NCBI GenBank assembly: GCA_016710065.1
Contig: JADJLP010000015.1
Coordinates: 62,001-126,000 of the forward strand
Source of the DNA: Candidatus Ideonella esbjergensis
GTDB taxonomy: Bacteria; Pseudomonadota; Gammaproteobacteria; Burkholderiales; Burkholderiaceae_C
DNA length: 64,000 nucleotides
Direction: 5' to 3'
The notes beneath the pieces are model-generated. The model was not told the origin of the DNA. It saw only the letters and a program-made list of their open reading frames with translations, and made no database searches. Below, piece after piece: positions 1 to 7,854 of the stretch (positions are counted from its first letter, which is position 1; every line of letters starts with the position of its first letter). Both the position numbers and the translations under genes were made by a program.

Positions 1-81
1 CGAGACGCCTTTGAGCACCTCGCGCTCGCCAAACTTCTTGTGAATGTTGGTGACCTGCAGGCCCAGGTTTGCGTTGCTCAT
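1..81 (-). CDS. Amino acid ABC transporter ATPase, N-terminal fragment
   Basis: Only the first 27 codons lie in the window; the gene runs off the left edge. The start is the ATG at 81-79 and the encoded opening, MSNANLGLQVTNIHKKFGE, followed by a REVLKGVS stretch, is typical of HisP/GlnQ-type ATPases that energise polar amino acid importers. It starts 10 bp after the stop of the M14 enzyme and follows the binding protein and two permeases on the same strand, so it is almost certainly the ATPase of that transporter. Walker motifs are outside the window. Confidence 0.85.
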   Translation of the reverse strand, partial: MSNANLGLQVTNIHKKFGEREVLKGVS

Positions 82-91
82 CGCATTCACC

Positions 92-1213
92 TCAAGCCGA
101 GAGCAGCGAGCCGCTGCGCACCGCGGCCGTGCCCGCCACCTTGCCCAGCGCCATGCCGGCCACCGCGAAGCGGCGGTTCTCGCGGGCGAAGAACAGCCCG
201 TCGGCGCCCGCACCCAGGGTGGTGGTGTGGCCGCTGAAAGGGTCGATGATGTCCACCAGCGGCTCACCCTGCTGCACCACCTCGCCGGGTGTGCGCAGGA
301 ACACCACCATGCCACCGTGCGGCGCCACCAGCGGGATGGAGCCGGCCAGCGGCGTGGGCTGGCACAACAGCGCTGGCAGCGGCGCGGGGGCGTCGTCATG
401 CACCGCACCGACGGCCACCAGGTAGCGCACGATGCCGGCGGCGTCCTGCGCGGCCAGGTCGTGGCGCACGTCCTGCTCGCCGCGCAGCTCGATGGTGGCG
501 GCCATGCACGAGGGCGGCAGCGGGTGTTGCGCGCCGACGCGCTGGGCGATGTCGACCCAGACCATGGAGCAGGCCTCGTCGAACGGGTCGCCGCCCGAGC
601 GCTCGGCCAGCAGGGCCACGCGGGCGCCGATGGCGCGGGCCAACGGCTCGGCCTGAGGCCAGGTGGCGGGCGTGGTGTAGAGGTGCAGCAGGCCTTCGCC
701 GTCGCTGTGCAGGTCGAGCACGGCGTGCGCGTCGATGGCCAGGGTGAGCAGGGTCTTGCGCAGGCTCTCGATCGTGGTCTTCACCGGCAGCGCGACGGCC
801 GCGTCGCGCAGCGCGCTGCGCACCAGGGCCACGTTGTGCGCGGCATCGGCCGTCAACTGGCCGGCCACGGCGCTGGCCACGGCCTCGCTCAGGTCGCTGA
901 AATGACGGTTGTAGTTCTCGCCGCTGTGGAACTCGAAACGGCCCTGGTAACCGCGCAGATGCCACTGGTGCACGCCCATGGGGTTGGCGGCCGGCACCAG
1001 CACCACCTCGCCACGGATGCGGCCTTGCGCCTCCAGAGCGTTCAGCAGGCCGCGCAGGTGGTGGGCCACCAGCATGCCGGGCACTTCGTCGGCGTGCAGC
1101 GAGCCCTGGATGGTGACCTTGGGGCCGGCGCCAGGTGTGCCGTAGTGCAGGCTGACCAGGCTTTGCGTGGTGCCGGGTGTGGCGCTGAGCAGGGTGTGGG
1201 TGATGGTTTGCAT
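92..1213 (-). CDS. Succinylglutamate desuccinylase/aspartoacylase-family zinc hydrolase (M14)
   Basis: A 373-residue protein of the AstE/AspA branch of the M14 metallopeptidase fold, which cleaves an amide bond next to a carboxylate-bearing amino acid. Visible signatures are the zinc-binding H-x-x-E in GSLHADEVPG (residues about 38-47), the substrate-site NxR in GENYNRHF (about 97-104), the second zinc histidine in DLHSDGEG, and a probable catalytic glutamate in ATIELRGE. No signal peptide is seen, so it should act in the cytoplasm. It sits inside an amino acid ABC operon, 13 bp after the second permease and 10 bp before the ATPase, which suggests that it processes the imported compound. N-acyl amino acids or an isopeptide are the likeliest substrates; the sequence does not fix which. 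Confidence 0.85.
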   Translation of the reverse strand: MQTITHTLLSATPGTTQSLVSLHYGTPGAGPKVTIQGSLHADEVPGMLVAHHLRGLLNALEAQGRIRGEVVLVPAANPMGVHQWHLRGYQGRFEFHSGENYNRHFSDLSEAVASAVAGQLTADAAHNVALVRSALRDAAVALPVKTTIESLRKTLLTLAIDAHAVLDLHSDGEGLLHLYTTPATWPQAEPLARAIGARVALLAERSGGDPFDEACSMVWVDIAQRVGAQHPLPPSCMAATIELRGEQDVRHDLAAQDAAGIVRYLVAVGAVHDDAPAPLPALLCQPTPLAGSIPLVAPHGGMVVFLRTPGEVVQQGEPLVDIIDPFSGHTTTLGAGADGLFFARENRRFAVAGMALGKVAGTAAVRSGSLLSA

Positions 1214-1226
1214 GGCGATGGGCAGG

Positions 1227-1916
1227 TCAGGCGCGCGGCTGCAGCGGCGTGAGCCAGCGGTGCTCGGCAGCGCGGAACAGCGCCACCAGCACGAAGGTGA
1301 TGGCGAGGTAGAACACGGCGGCCGTGATGAAGGCCTCGAACGGCAGGTAGTAGGTGGAGTTCACCTCGCGCGCGGCGCCGGTGAGGTCGGCGATGGTGAC
1401 GATGCTGGCCAGCGAGGTGCCGTGCAGCATCAGCACCACCTCGTTGCCGTAGGCGGGCAGCGAGCGGCGGAAGGCCGAGGGCAGCACGATGCGCCGCAGC
1501 GTGACCCAGCGGCTCATGCCCAGGGCCTTGGCGGCCTCGATCTCGCCGGCCGGCACGGCCTTCATCGCGCCGTGCAGAATCTCGGTGGTGTAGGCGCCGG
1601 TGTTGATGGCGAACGCGGCAATGGCGCAGAACCAGGCCTGGCTGAGCCAGGGCCACAGCGCGCTCTGGCGCACCGCATCAAACTGCGCCAGGCCGTAGTA
1701 CAGCAGGAACAGTTGCACCAGCATGGGCGTGCCACGGATCACATAGGTGAACAGCCACACCGGTCGGCTGGCCCAGGGCGAGGGCAGGCTGCGCAGCATG
1801 GCCAGCGGCAAGGCGATGGCCATGCCGATGGCCAGCGCCGCCACCAGCAGTTGCAGCGTGGTGAGTGCACCGCTGGCGTAGAGCGGCAGGCTGGTGGCGA
1901 TGGCCTCGAAGTTCAC
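1227..1916 (-). CDS. Polar amino acid ABC transporter permease (HisM-type)
   Basis: Inner-membrane permease of about 229 residues. It has several hydrophobic helices and the cytoplasmic EAA-type coupling loop, seen as EIEAAKALGMSRWVTLRRI. The start is taken as the GTG at 1916-1914, which overlaps the stop of the upstream permease by four bases (GTGA) and suggests translational coupling. An in-frame extension further upstream reads through the other permease and is not credible. It pairs with the HisQ-type permease to form the membrane channel of the importer. Confidence 0.88.
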   Translation of the reverse strand: MNFEAIATSLPLYASGALTTLQLLVAALAIGMAIALPLAMLRSLPSPWASRPVWLFTYVIRGTPMLVQLFLLYYGLAQFDAVRQSALWPWLSQAWFCAIAAFAINTGAYTTEILHGAMKAVPAGEIEAAKALGMSRWVTLRRIVLPSAFRRSLPAYGNEVVLMLHGTSLASIVTIADLTGAAREVNSTYYLPFEAFITAAVFYLAITFVLVALFRAAEHRWLTPLQPRA

Positions 1917-2599
1917 AGCGCCACCTTGCGCACGCCGATGGCCAGGCGACGCAAGAGCCAGGCAAAGCCCAGCTCGGAGGCCGAGGTGAGCGCCAGGTAG
2001 ACCGCCGCCGCCGCCAGGTAGAACACGAAGGGCTCGCGCGTGGCACCGGCCGCCTGGCCGGCCCGGCTCATCAGGTCCGACAGGCCGATCACCGAGACGA
2101 TGGCCGTGCTCTTGATCATCACCAGCCAGATGTTGGAAAAGCCCGGCAACGCATGGCGCAGCATCTGCGGCCCCACCACGCGCCACAGCACCTGGCCCGG
2201 CCGCATGCCAAAGGCCACGGCCGCCTCACGCTGGCCCGGCGGCACGGCCAGAAAGGCGCCGCGCAGGATCTCGGTGAGGTAGGCGCCGAAGACAAAGCCG
2301 ATGGTGAGCACGCCCGCCACGAAGGGGTTGATGTCCACATAGTCCCAGCCCAGGCGTTCGCCGAGCTGGTTGATGGCCATCTGGCCACCGTAGAACACCA
2401 GCAGCATCACCACCAGGTCGGGCACCGCGCGGATGAAGGTGGTGTAGGCCCCCGCTAGCACCTGCAGAACGCGTGAGTGCGAGAGCTTGGCCAGCGCGCC
2501 CAGCAGCCCCAGCACGGCCGCGATGACCAGCGAGGCCAGCGCCACGGCCAGCGTCAGCAAGGTGCCTTCGATCAGGCTGGAGCCATAGCCATGCAGCAT
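1913..2599 (-). CDS. Polar amino acid ABC transporter permease (HisQ-type)
   Basis: A 228-residue inner-membrane permease that begins MLHGYGSSLIEGTLLTLAVA. The segment TTFIRAVPDLVVMLLVFYGG is the family's typical early membrane region, and REAAVAFGMRPGQVLWRVV is the EAA coupling loop that docks on the ATPase. It follows the periplasmic binding protein by about 23 bp and overlaps the next permease by four bases. The order binding protein, HisQ, HisM, ATPase is the usual histidine/lysine/arginine/ornithine or glutamine importer layout, interrupted here by an M14 enzyme. Confidence 0.88.
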   Translation of the reverse strand: MLHGYGSSLIEGTLLTLAVALASLVIAAVLGLLGALAKLSHSRVLQVLAGAYTTFIRAVPDLVVMLLVFYGGQMAINQLGERLGWDYVDINPFVAGVLTIGFVFGAYLTEILRGAFLAVPPGQREAAVAFGMRPGQVLWRVVGPQMLRHALPGFSNIWLVMIKSTAIVSVIGLSDLMSRAGQAAGATREPFVFYLAAAAVYLALTSASELGFAWLLRRLAIGVRKVAL

Positions 2600-2622
2600 C
2601 CCGGAACTCGAAATCGATGGCC

Positions 2623-3414
2623 TTACTGCGCCTTGCCGTAGACGTCGAAGTCGAAGTACTTGTCCTGGATCTTCTTGTACTGGCCACTGGCCCGCACCGC
2701 CTTGATCGCGGCGTTGAATTTCTCTACCAGGGCCGTGTCGGTCTTGCGCGCCGCAATGCCCGAGCCGGTGCCGAAGAAGGCCACGTCATCGGGCGGCGTG
2801 CCCAGCACCGCAAAGCCCTTGCCGGCCGGCTTTTTCAGGAAGCCCAGGCTGCCGGCCACCGAATCGCACAGCGTGGCGTCGACGCGGCCCGAGACCAGGT
2901 CGAGGAAGACATCGTCCTGCTTGGCATAGCGCACGATCTCGCTGTCCTTGTACATGGCGCTGACGTAGCGGTCATGGCTGGTGCTGCGCTGCACCGCGAT
3001 CTTCTTGCCCTTCAGGCTGGCGGGCGTGATGTCCTTGACCGCACCGGCCTTGCCGATGAAGGCCGGCGGCGTGTTGTAGTACTTGTCGCTGAAGTTGACC
3101 TGCTTCTGGCGCTCGGGCGTGATGGCCATCGAGGAGATGATGGCGTCGAACTTGCGCGCCTGCAGCGCCGGGATCATGCCGTCCCACTCCTGCTGCACCA
3201 GGGTGCAATCGGCCTTCATCTCGGCGCACAGGGCCAGGGTCATGTCGATGTCGAAGCCCTTCAACTTGCCGTCGGTGCCCACCTCGGAGAACGGGGGGTA
3301 GGCGCCTTCGATGCCGATGCGCACCTTCTTCCAGTCGGGCGACTGGGCACTGGCGCCCAGGCTGGCGGCGGCCAGGGTGATCAGGATGAGGTGGCGGCGG
3401 AACAATGCGGTCAT
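2623..3414 (-). CDS. Periplasmic polar amino acid-binding protein (SBP family 3)
   Basis: A 263-residue periplasmic solute-binding protein. The start is the ATG at 3414, preceded by a GGGAG ribosome site; the longer frame upstream has no good start. The first 24 residues (MTALFRRHLILITLAAASLG and an alanine-rich end) form a signal peptide. The mature protein opens with VRIGIEGAYPPFSEVGTDGK, followed by LKGFDIDMTLALC, the ligand-lobe signature of family 3 binding proteins, as in ArgT/HisJ/GlnH. These bind lysine, arginine, ornithine, histidine or glutamine; the residues seen do not settle which. It lies 38 bp after the secreted cyanophycinase-like gene. Confidence 0.9.
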   Translation of the reverse strand: MTALFRRHLILITLAAASLGASAQSPDWKKVRIGIEGAYPPFSEVGTDGKLKGFDIDMTLALCAEMKADCTLVQQEWDGMIPALQARKFDAIISSMAITPERQKQVNFSDKYYNTPPAFIGKAGAVKDITPASLKGKKIAVQRSTSHDRYVSAMYKDSEIVRYAKQDDVFLDLVSGRVDATLCDSVAGSLGFLKKPAGKGFAVLGTPPDDVAFFGTGSGIAARKTDTALVEKFNAAIKAVRASGQYKKIQDKYFDFDVYGKAQ

Positions 3415-3452
3415 GACAAGCGGTCTCCCGAAGTGAGCAATGCGCGAGTGGG

Positions 3453-4745
3453 TCAGCGTGGCGTCCACGGTGCGTACAGCGGACGGCTGATGCGCACCGG
3501 TGAGATGTCCAGGTAGAGATTGGCCACCGAGTATTCGTCGGCGCCCAGTTCGTCAGAGTACCAGCCCATGCTGCCCGGGCCCTTGTACAGGCGGAAGGCA
3601 AAGCCCAGGTCGGCCTGCGGATCGGCGGGCGGGGCCTTGGGGTCGAAGGACAGGCCGCGCAACTCCTTTTGCGTGCTGTCCATCAGGTAGCCCATGGCGT
3701 TGGCGATGATGGTGTCGCCCAGCATGTCGATGAAGAAGGGGTCGTTCTGGTACTCGGGCTTGTAGCCGGGCGTGCTCGGGTCCAGTTTCTGGCCGCGCAG
3801 CTTGCGCTCGGACGGGTTGATTTTGTGCAGGCCCAGGTCGTAGCGGTCGCCGCGGTCGAGGTAGGTGAGCTTGGCATGGGTGAGGTTGAGCACGCCCTGG
3901 GCCGGGTCGGTCTTGGCCTCGCGCAGGTCCACCAGCAGCGCGCCCTTGGCGCCGATAACCTCGACGTTGTCGCCCTGCACGATGGCGGCGCTGTTCTCGT
4001 CCACGCCCAGGCCCAGCTTGTAGCCACGCGAGAGCATCAACGGAATCATGCGTCCAAAGCGGCCCCGTTTCAGGAAGTGCTGGTCGACGAACAAATTGGG
4101 GCCCACGAAGCCCAGGCCGCGGTCCACTTCCTTGCCATCGCGCAGGTGGCCCTTCATCACATTGATGACCGACAGCGCGTCGCGGAACATCACCGTGCTC
4201 ATGATGGCCGCGCCGGCCGAGGTGCCGGCGATGACGCCGCCGCGGCGGTACACATCCCAGATGGCGCTCAGCATGGGGGTGGGGCGACCGCCGGGGTTGA
4301 AGGTGTCGACAATGCGCTCCTGCGCGCCGCCGCTGAAGAAAATGCCCTGCGCGCTCTTGACGGCGTCAAGCAAGGCCGGGTCGCGCACGGCCTTGTCCAG
4401 GTCCACCCACTTGAGCATGGGCGCCACGGGCAGGGTCTCGGCCACGGCGCCACGCTTCTCCAGCAGGTCGGCAATGCGGCGTGCGGTCTTGTCGGGGTTC
4501 TCCGAGGCCGTGCCAAACACCACCCAGCGCGCGCCCTTGCCGCCCGAGAGCTCCACCATGCGGCCCCAGACGTCCTCGTTGTCGGCCTTGAGGGCGCCGC
4601 CGATGACCACCGCATAGCCCTTGATGGGCTCTTCGGTGATGGCCGCCACGGCCGGCACGCCGGCACGAATCTGGGCTGCGCCCCACTGGGGTGCAAGCGC
4701 CAATGCAAGCACCAGCATGAGGCGTTGACAAGCACGCAATGACAT
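3453..4745 (-). CDS. Secreted cyanophycinase-like S51 peptidase
   Basis: A 430-residue exported peptidase of family S51. The start is the ATG at 4745, with an AGGAAA ribosome site just upstream. It gives a clear signal peptide (MSLRACQRLMLVLALALAPQ, cleavage after GAAQ). The nucleophile elbow GTSAGAA carries the catalytic serine. The later motif QHFLKRGRFGR and the LGLGVDENSAAIV block match cyanophycinases, which release Asp-Arg dipeptides from the storage polymer cyanophycin. The protein is longer than the roughly 270-residue cytoplasmic CphB and closer in size to exported CphE-type enzymes. It is first in a minus-strand operon with a polar amino acid importer and an M14 enzyme, divergent from a TonB receptor. 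The family call is strong; the exact substrate is inferred. Confidence 0.85.
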   Translation of the reverse strand: MSLRACQRLMLVLALALAPQWGAAQIRAGVPAVAAITEEPIKGYAVVIGGALKADNEDVWGRMVELSGGKGARWVVFGTASENPDKTARRIADLLEKRGAVAETLPVAPMLKWVDLDKAVRDPALLDAVKSAQGIFFSGGAQERIVDTFNPGGRPTPMLSAIWDVYRRGGVIAGTSAGAAIMSTVMFRDALSVINVMKGHLRDGKEVDRGLGFVGPNLFVDQHFLKRGRFGRMIPLMLSRGYKLGLGVDENSAAIVQGDNVEVIGAKGALLVDLREAKTDPAQGVLNLTHAKLTYLDRGDRYDLGLHKINPSERKLRGQKLDPSTPGYKPEYQNDPFFIDMLGDTIIANAMGYLMDSTQKELRGLSFDPKAPPADPQADLGFAFRLYKGPGSMGWYSDELGADEYSVANLYLDISPVRISRPLYAPWTPR

Positions 4746-5038
4746 GGGTTTCCTATCCCTCTCTAGACAAGCACAGCGCTCTGTGGCGCAGCACGGCATG
4801 TTGGCATCGCCAGACGCCTTTTTTGCGCCACCAAGGCGACATTCCATGGCACGGCTGACGCATTGTCGCTTTGGCGCCATGCCGCCCCGAGCCGGCACGC
4901 GTTTTCGTGGGGGGTGTCAGCTTCATGTGATGCAGATGCCCGCAGAATCAATGCTGCTGACGGCAGGGTCAGTACCCCAAACACCCCCCTGACCGGCCCC
5001 TGCAGTACGAGGCCGGCAAACATGCGAGGAACAAGCCC

Positions 5039-7798
5039 ATGGTCATGCGTGCCGCACCGCATTCGCGCACCCCCCGATTCCGTTTGTCCGCCAACGCCCT
5101 GGCGGCGGCCTGCGCCGTGTTGGCCGCCGGCCAAACCTGGGCCCAGGAAGCCACCACGCCCCAGCGCGTGGAGATCACCGGCTCGGCCATCAAGCGCATC
5201 GACGGTGAAACCGCCTTGCCGGTGCAGGTGATCACGCGCGAGGAGATCGTCAAGGCGGGGGTGACTACCGCGTCTGAAATTGTGGCCACCATTTCGGCCA
5301 ACGCCAATGGTCTGACCGACGGCGCCAGCATCAGCCACACCGCGCTGGGCCAGCGCGGCTTCAACTCGGCCAATTTGCGTGGGCTGGGCACATCGTCAAC
5401 GCTGGTGCTGCTCAACGGCCGGCGCCTGGCCAACTACGCCTCGCCTGGCGACGACGCAGGCGTGGACCTGAACAACATCCCCGCCGCCGCCATTGAACGG
5501 GTCGAGGTCTTGCTGGATGGCGCCTCGGCGATCTACGGTGCCGACGCCATCGGTGGGGTGATGAATTTCATCACCCGCTCCGACTATGCCGGAGTGGAAG
5601 TCAACGCCTATGCCGGCGGTACGCAGGAAGGCGGCGCCGGCAAAGCCAAGGCGTCGATAGCCGCTGGCAAGGGCAGCCTGGCGCGCGATGGCTACAACCT
5701 GTTTGGTGTGCTCGACTTCCAGAAGCTGAGTTCACTGCGCTCGTCGCAACGCAAGTTCATCGCCGACTACGACATACCCAACACGCTGGGCTATCTGCTG
5801 TCGAGTCGCACCATGCCTGCCAACCTGGAACTCGACACCGCCGACCAGATTGCCGCCTTGCAGGCCCATGGCTACACCCACATCGGCGAAGACTCCTACC
5901 TGGTCAACCTGAGCGCGCCGAATTGCAACCCTCCGGCCACGGTGTACAGCCCCTTGAGTATCGGCACCGCTGCGGGTTGCGCCTACAACTACATGCGCGA
6001 CACCGAGATCTACCCCGAGTCGGAGAAGGCCAGCTTCCTGGGACGTGGCACCTTCGACCTGGGCCAGGGGCGGCAGGTCTTTGCCGAGCTGATGTACTCC
6101 AGGGCCAGCACTAAGTACGTCAACTCCCCCCTGCCCACGCGCACCTCGTGGCTCGACTTCTCGAACCCGGCCATCGCCTCGCAATTCCAGTCGGCCTATG
6201 GGTTCACGCCCGACGACATTGGCCTGACAGGCGAGTTCCGTGCGCGCTTGCGGCTGGAAGACAACGGCAATCGCACCAGCAAGGTGGACAGCGAAGGGCT
6301 GCGACTGTTGGCGGGCACCTCGGGCACCCTGGGTGAGTGGGATTACGACGCCGCCATCAACCACAGCATCAGCAAGACAGCCGACACCTACATCGACGGC
6401 TTCGTGCTCTACAACGAGTTCATCTCGGGCATCGAAGACGGCACCATCAAGCTGTTTGGCAGCTCAGGTGACGCCGGCAAGGCCTACCTGAACAGCATCG
6501 CGGTGCGTGACACCACCCGCCACTCCACCGGCACCATGACGGCCTTCGACGCCAAGGCCTCGCGCAACCTGATGCGCCTGTCCGGCGGGCCGCTGGCCTT
6601 GGCACTGGGCGGTGAGGTGCGCCGCGAAACCTCGAAGTTCACGCCTTCGGCGCTGCTGCTGACCAACAACATCTACGGCGACAGCGACCCCTTGGAGCCC
6701 ATCCAGGCCACCCAGGACAGCCGCAACGTGCAAGCCCTCTTCGCTGAAGTGCTGGCCCCGTTTACCAAGGAGCTGGAAGTTCAATTGGCGGCGCGCTGGG
6801 ACCACTATGAGAAGGTGGGCGGTACGGTAAACCCCAAGCTGGGCCTGCGTTGGCGCCCCAGCAGCACCCTGGTGTTGCGGGGCTCTGTCGGCAAGGGCTT
6901 CCGAGCGCCTTCGCTGTACGAGCTCTACCACCCGCGCGAGTCGGGCTCCACCGGTACGCTGGCCGACCCGGTGCTGTGTGCCCAGCCAGGCCAGAATGCG
7001 GCCACCTGCGCCCTGGAATGGACCACTCTGCGCCTGGGCAACCCCAACCTCAAGCCCGAGAAATCGACCCAGTTCTCACTGGGCGCCGTGCTGCAGCCCA
7101 CGTCGCAGTTCAGCGTCAGCCTGGACTACTGGAACATCCAGAAGTCCGACGTGATCAGCGAGGTGGGTGAGCAAACCATCTTGTCCAACCTGAGCAAGTA
7201 CGGCAGCTTGGTCAAACGCTACTACGACGACCCCGAAGAAGAGATCGAGTACATCATTCTGGAAAAGGCCAACCGCGGCAAGCAAAAGAGCGCTGGCCTG
7301 GACCTGGTGCTGGATCTGCAAGGCCTGCGCACCGAAGTGGGCCAGTTCAGTGCCCACTTGGCCGGCACCTGGATGCTGAAGTCGGAACAGCAGTCGGCCC
7401 CGGGCGACCCCTTTGTCAGCAACCTGGGCCGCTTCGTCAACGACGCCGTGGTGCAGCGGTGGCGGCACCGCCTCTCGGTCAGTTGGGAACAAGGCCCGTT
7501 CGGGCTGACCGTGGGTAACACCTATTTCGCCGGCTACGACGACCAGAACCCGCCATTTGCCACCGGCACCGGCACGCCCTCGCCCGACCGGCGCGTCAGC
7601 GCCTACTCGTTGTGGGACCTCTCAGGTTCGTATGACGTGAGCAAGAACCTCAACGTTCGGGCAGGCGTGCAGAACCTGTTTGACACCGCCCCACCGTTCT
7701 CGAACCAGGCCTACTATTTCCTGTCAGGCTATGACCCCAGCTACACCGACCCGCGCGGTCGCTTCTTCTACGTGAGCGCGCAATACAAGTTCAAGTGA
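5039..7798 (+). CDS. TonB-dependent outer-membrane receptor
   Basis: A 919-residue outer-membrane receptor. Residues 1 to about 36 are a signal peptide ending at QTWAQ. A TonB-box-like stretch (RVEITGSAIKR) leads into the plug domain, with LRGLGTSSTLVLLNGRRL and the IERVEVLLDGASAIYGADA motif that closes many plugs. The rest is a 22-strand barrel ending in an aromatic residue pattern (FFYVSAQYKFK). An AGGA-like ribosome site precedes the ATG. It is divergent from the secreted S51 peptidase across a 293-bp gap, so the two probably share a regulatory region. The likely ligand is a peptide or polymer fragment released by that peptidase, although such receptors can also take siderophores. Confidence 0.92.
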   Translation: MVMRAAPHSRTPRFRLSANALAAACAVLAAGQTWAQEATTPQRVEITGSAIKRIDGETALPVQVITREEIVKAGVTTASEIVATISANANGLTDGASISHTALGQRGFNSANLRGLGTSSTLVLLNGRRLANYASPGDDAGVDLNNIPAAAIERVEVLLDGASAIYGADAIGGVMNFITRSDYAGVEVNAYAGGTQEGGAGKAKASIAAGKGSLARDGYNLFGVLDFQKLSSLRSSQRKFIADYDIPNTLGYLLSSRTMPANLELDTADQIAALQAHGYTHIGEDSYLVNLSAPNCNPPATVYSPLSIGTAAGCAYNYMRDTEIYPESEKASFLGRGTFDLGQGRQVFAELMYSRASTKYVNSPLPTRTSWLDFSNPAIASQFQSAYGFTPDDIGLTGEFRARLRLEDNGNRTSKVDSEGLRLLAGTSGTLGEWDYDAAINHSISKTADTYIDGFVLYNEFISGIEDGTIKLFGSSGDAGKAYLNSIAVRDTTRHSTGTMTAFDAKASRNLMRLSGGPLALALGGEVRRETSKFTPSALLLTNNIYGDSDPLEPIQATQDSRNVQALFAEVLAPFTKELEVQLAARWDHYEKVGGTVNPKLGLRWRPSSTLVLRGSVGKGFRAPSLYELYHPRESGSTGTLADPVLCAQPGQNAATCALEWTTLRLGNPNLKPEKSTQFSLGAVLQPTSQFSVSLDYWNIQKSDVISEVGEQTILSNLSKYGSLVKRYYDDPEEEIEYIILEKANRGKQKSAGLDLVLDLQGLRTEVGQFSAHLAGTWMLKSEQQSAPGDPFVSNLGRFVNDAVVQRWRHRLSVSWEQGPFGLTVGNTYFAGYDDQNPPFATGTGTPSPDRRVSAYSLWDLSGSYDVSKNLNVRAGVQNLFDTAPPFSNQAYYFLSGYDPSYTDPRGRFFYVSAQYKFK

Positions 7799-7820
7799 TC
7801 ACGGCTTGAACCCCTGCCAA

Positions 7821-7844
7821 GGCCCGCCGCGCGCGGGCCTTTTT
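7821..7844 (+). terminator. Rho-independent terminator after the TonB receptor
   Basis: A 7-bp GC stem (GGCCCGC at 7821-7827 pairing with GCGGGCC at 7833-7839) with a 5-base loop is followed by a run of five T. It lies 23 bp after the receptor stop and just before the end of the convergent GH127-like gene, so it should end receptor transcription. Confidence 0.8.
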
Positions 7845-7854
7845 CATGGCGATC

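Noticed and set aside
1227..2186. A longer start for the HisM-type permease
   Set aside because: The extension runs through the coding region of the upstream permease in another frame; the GTG at 1916 with a four-base overlap is far more likely.
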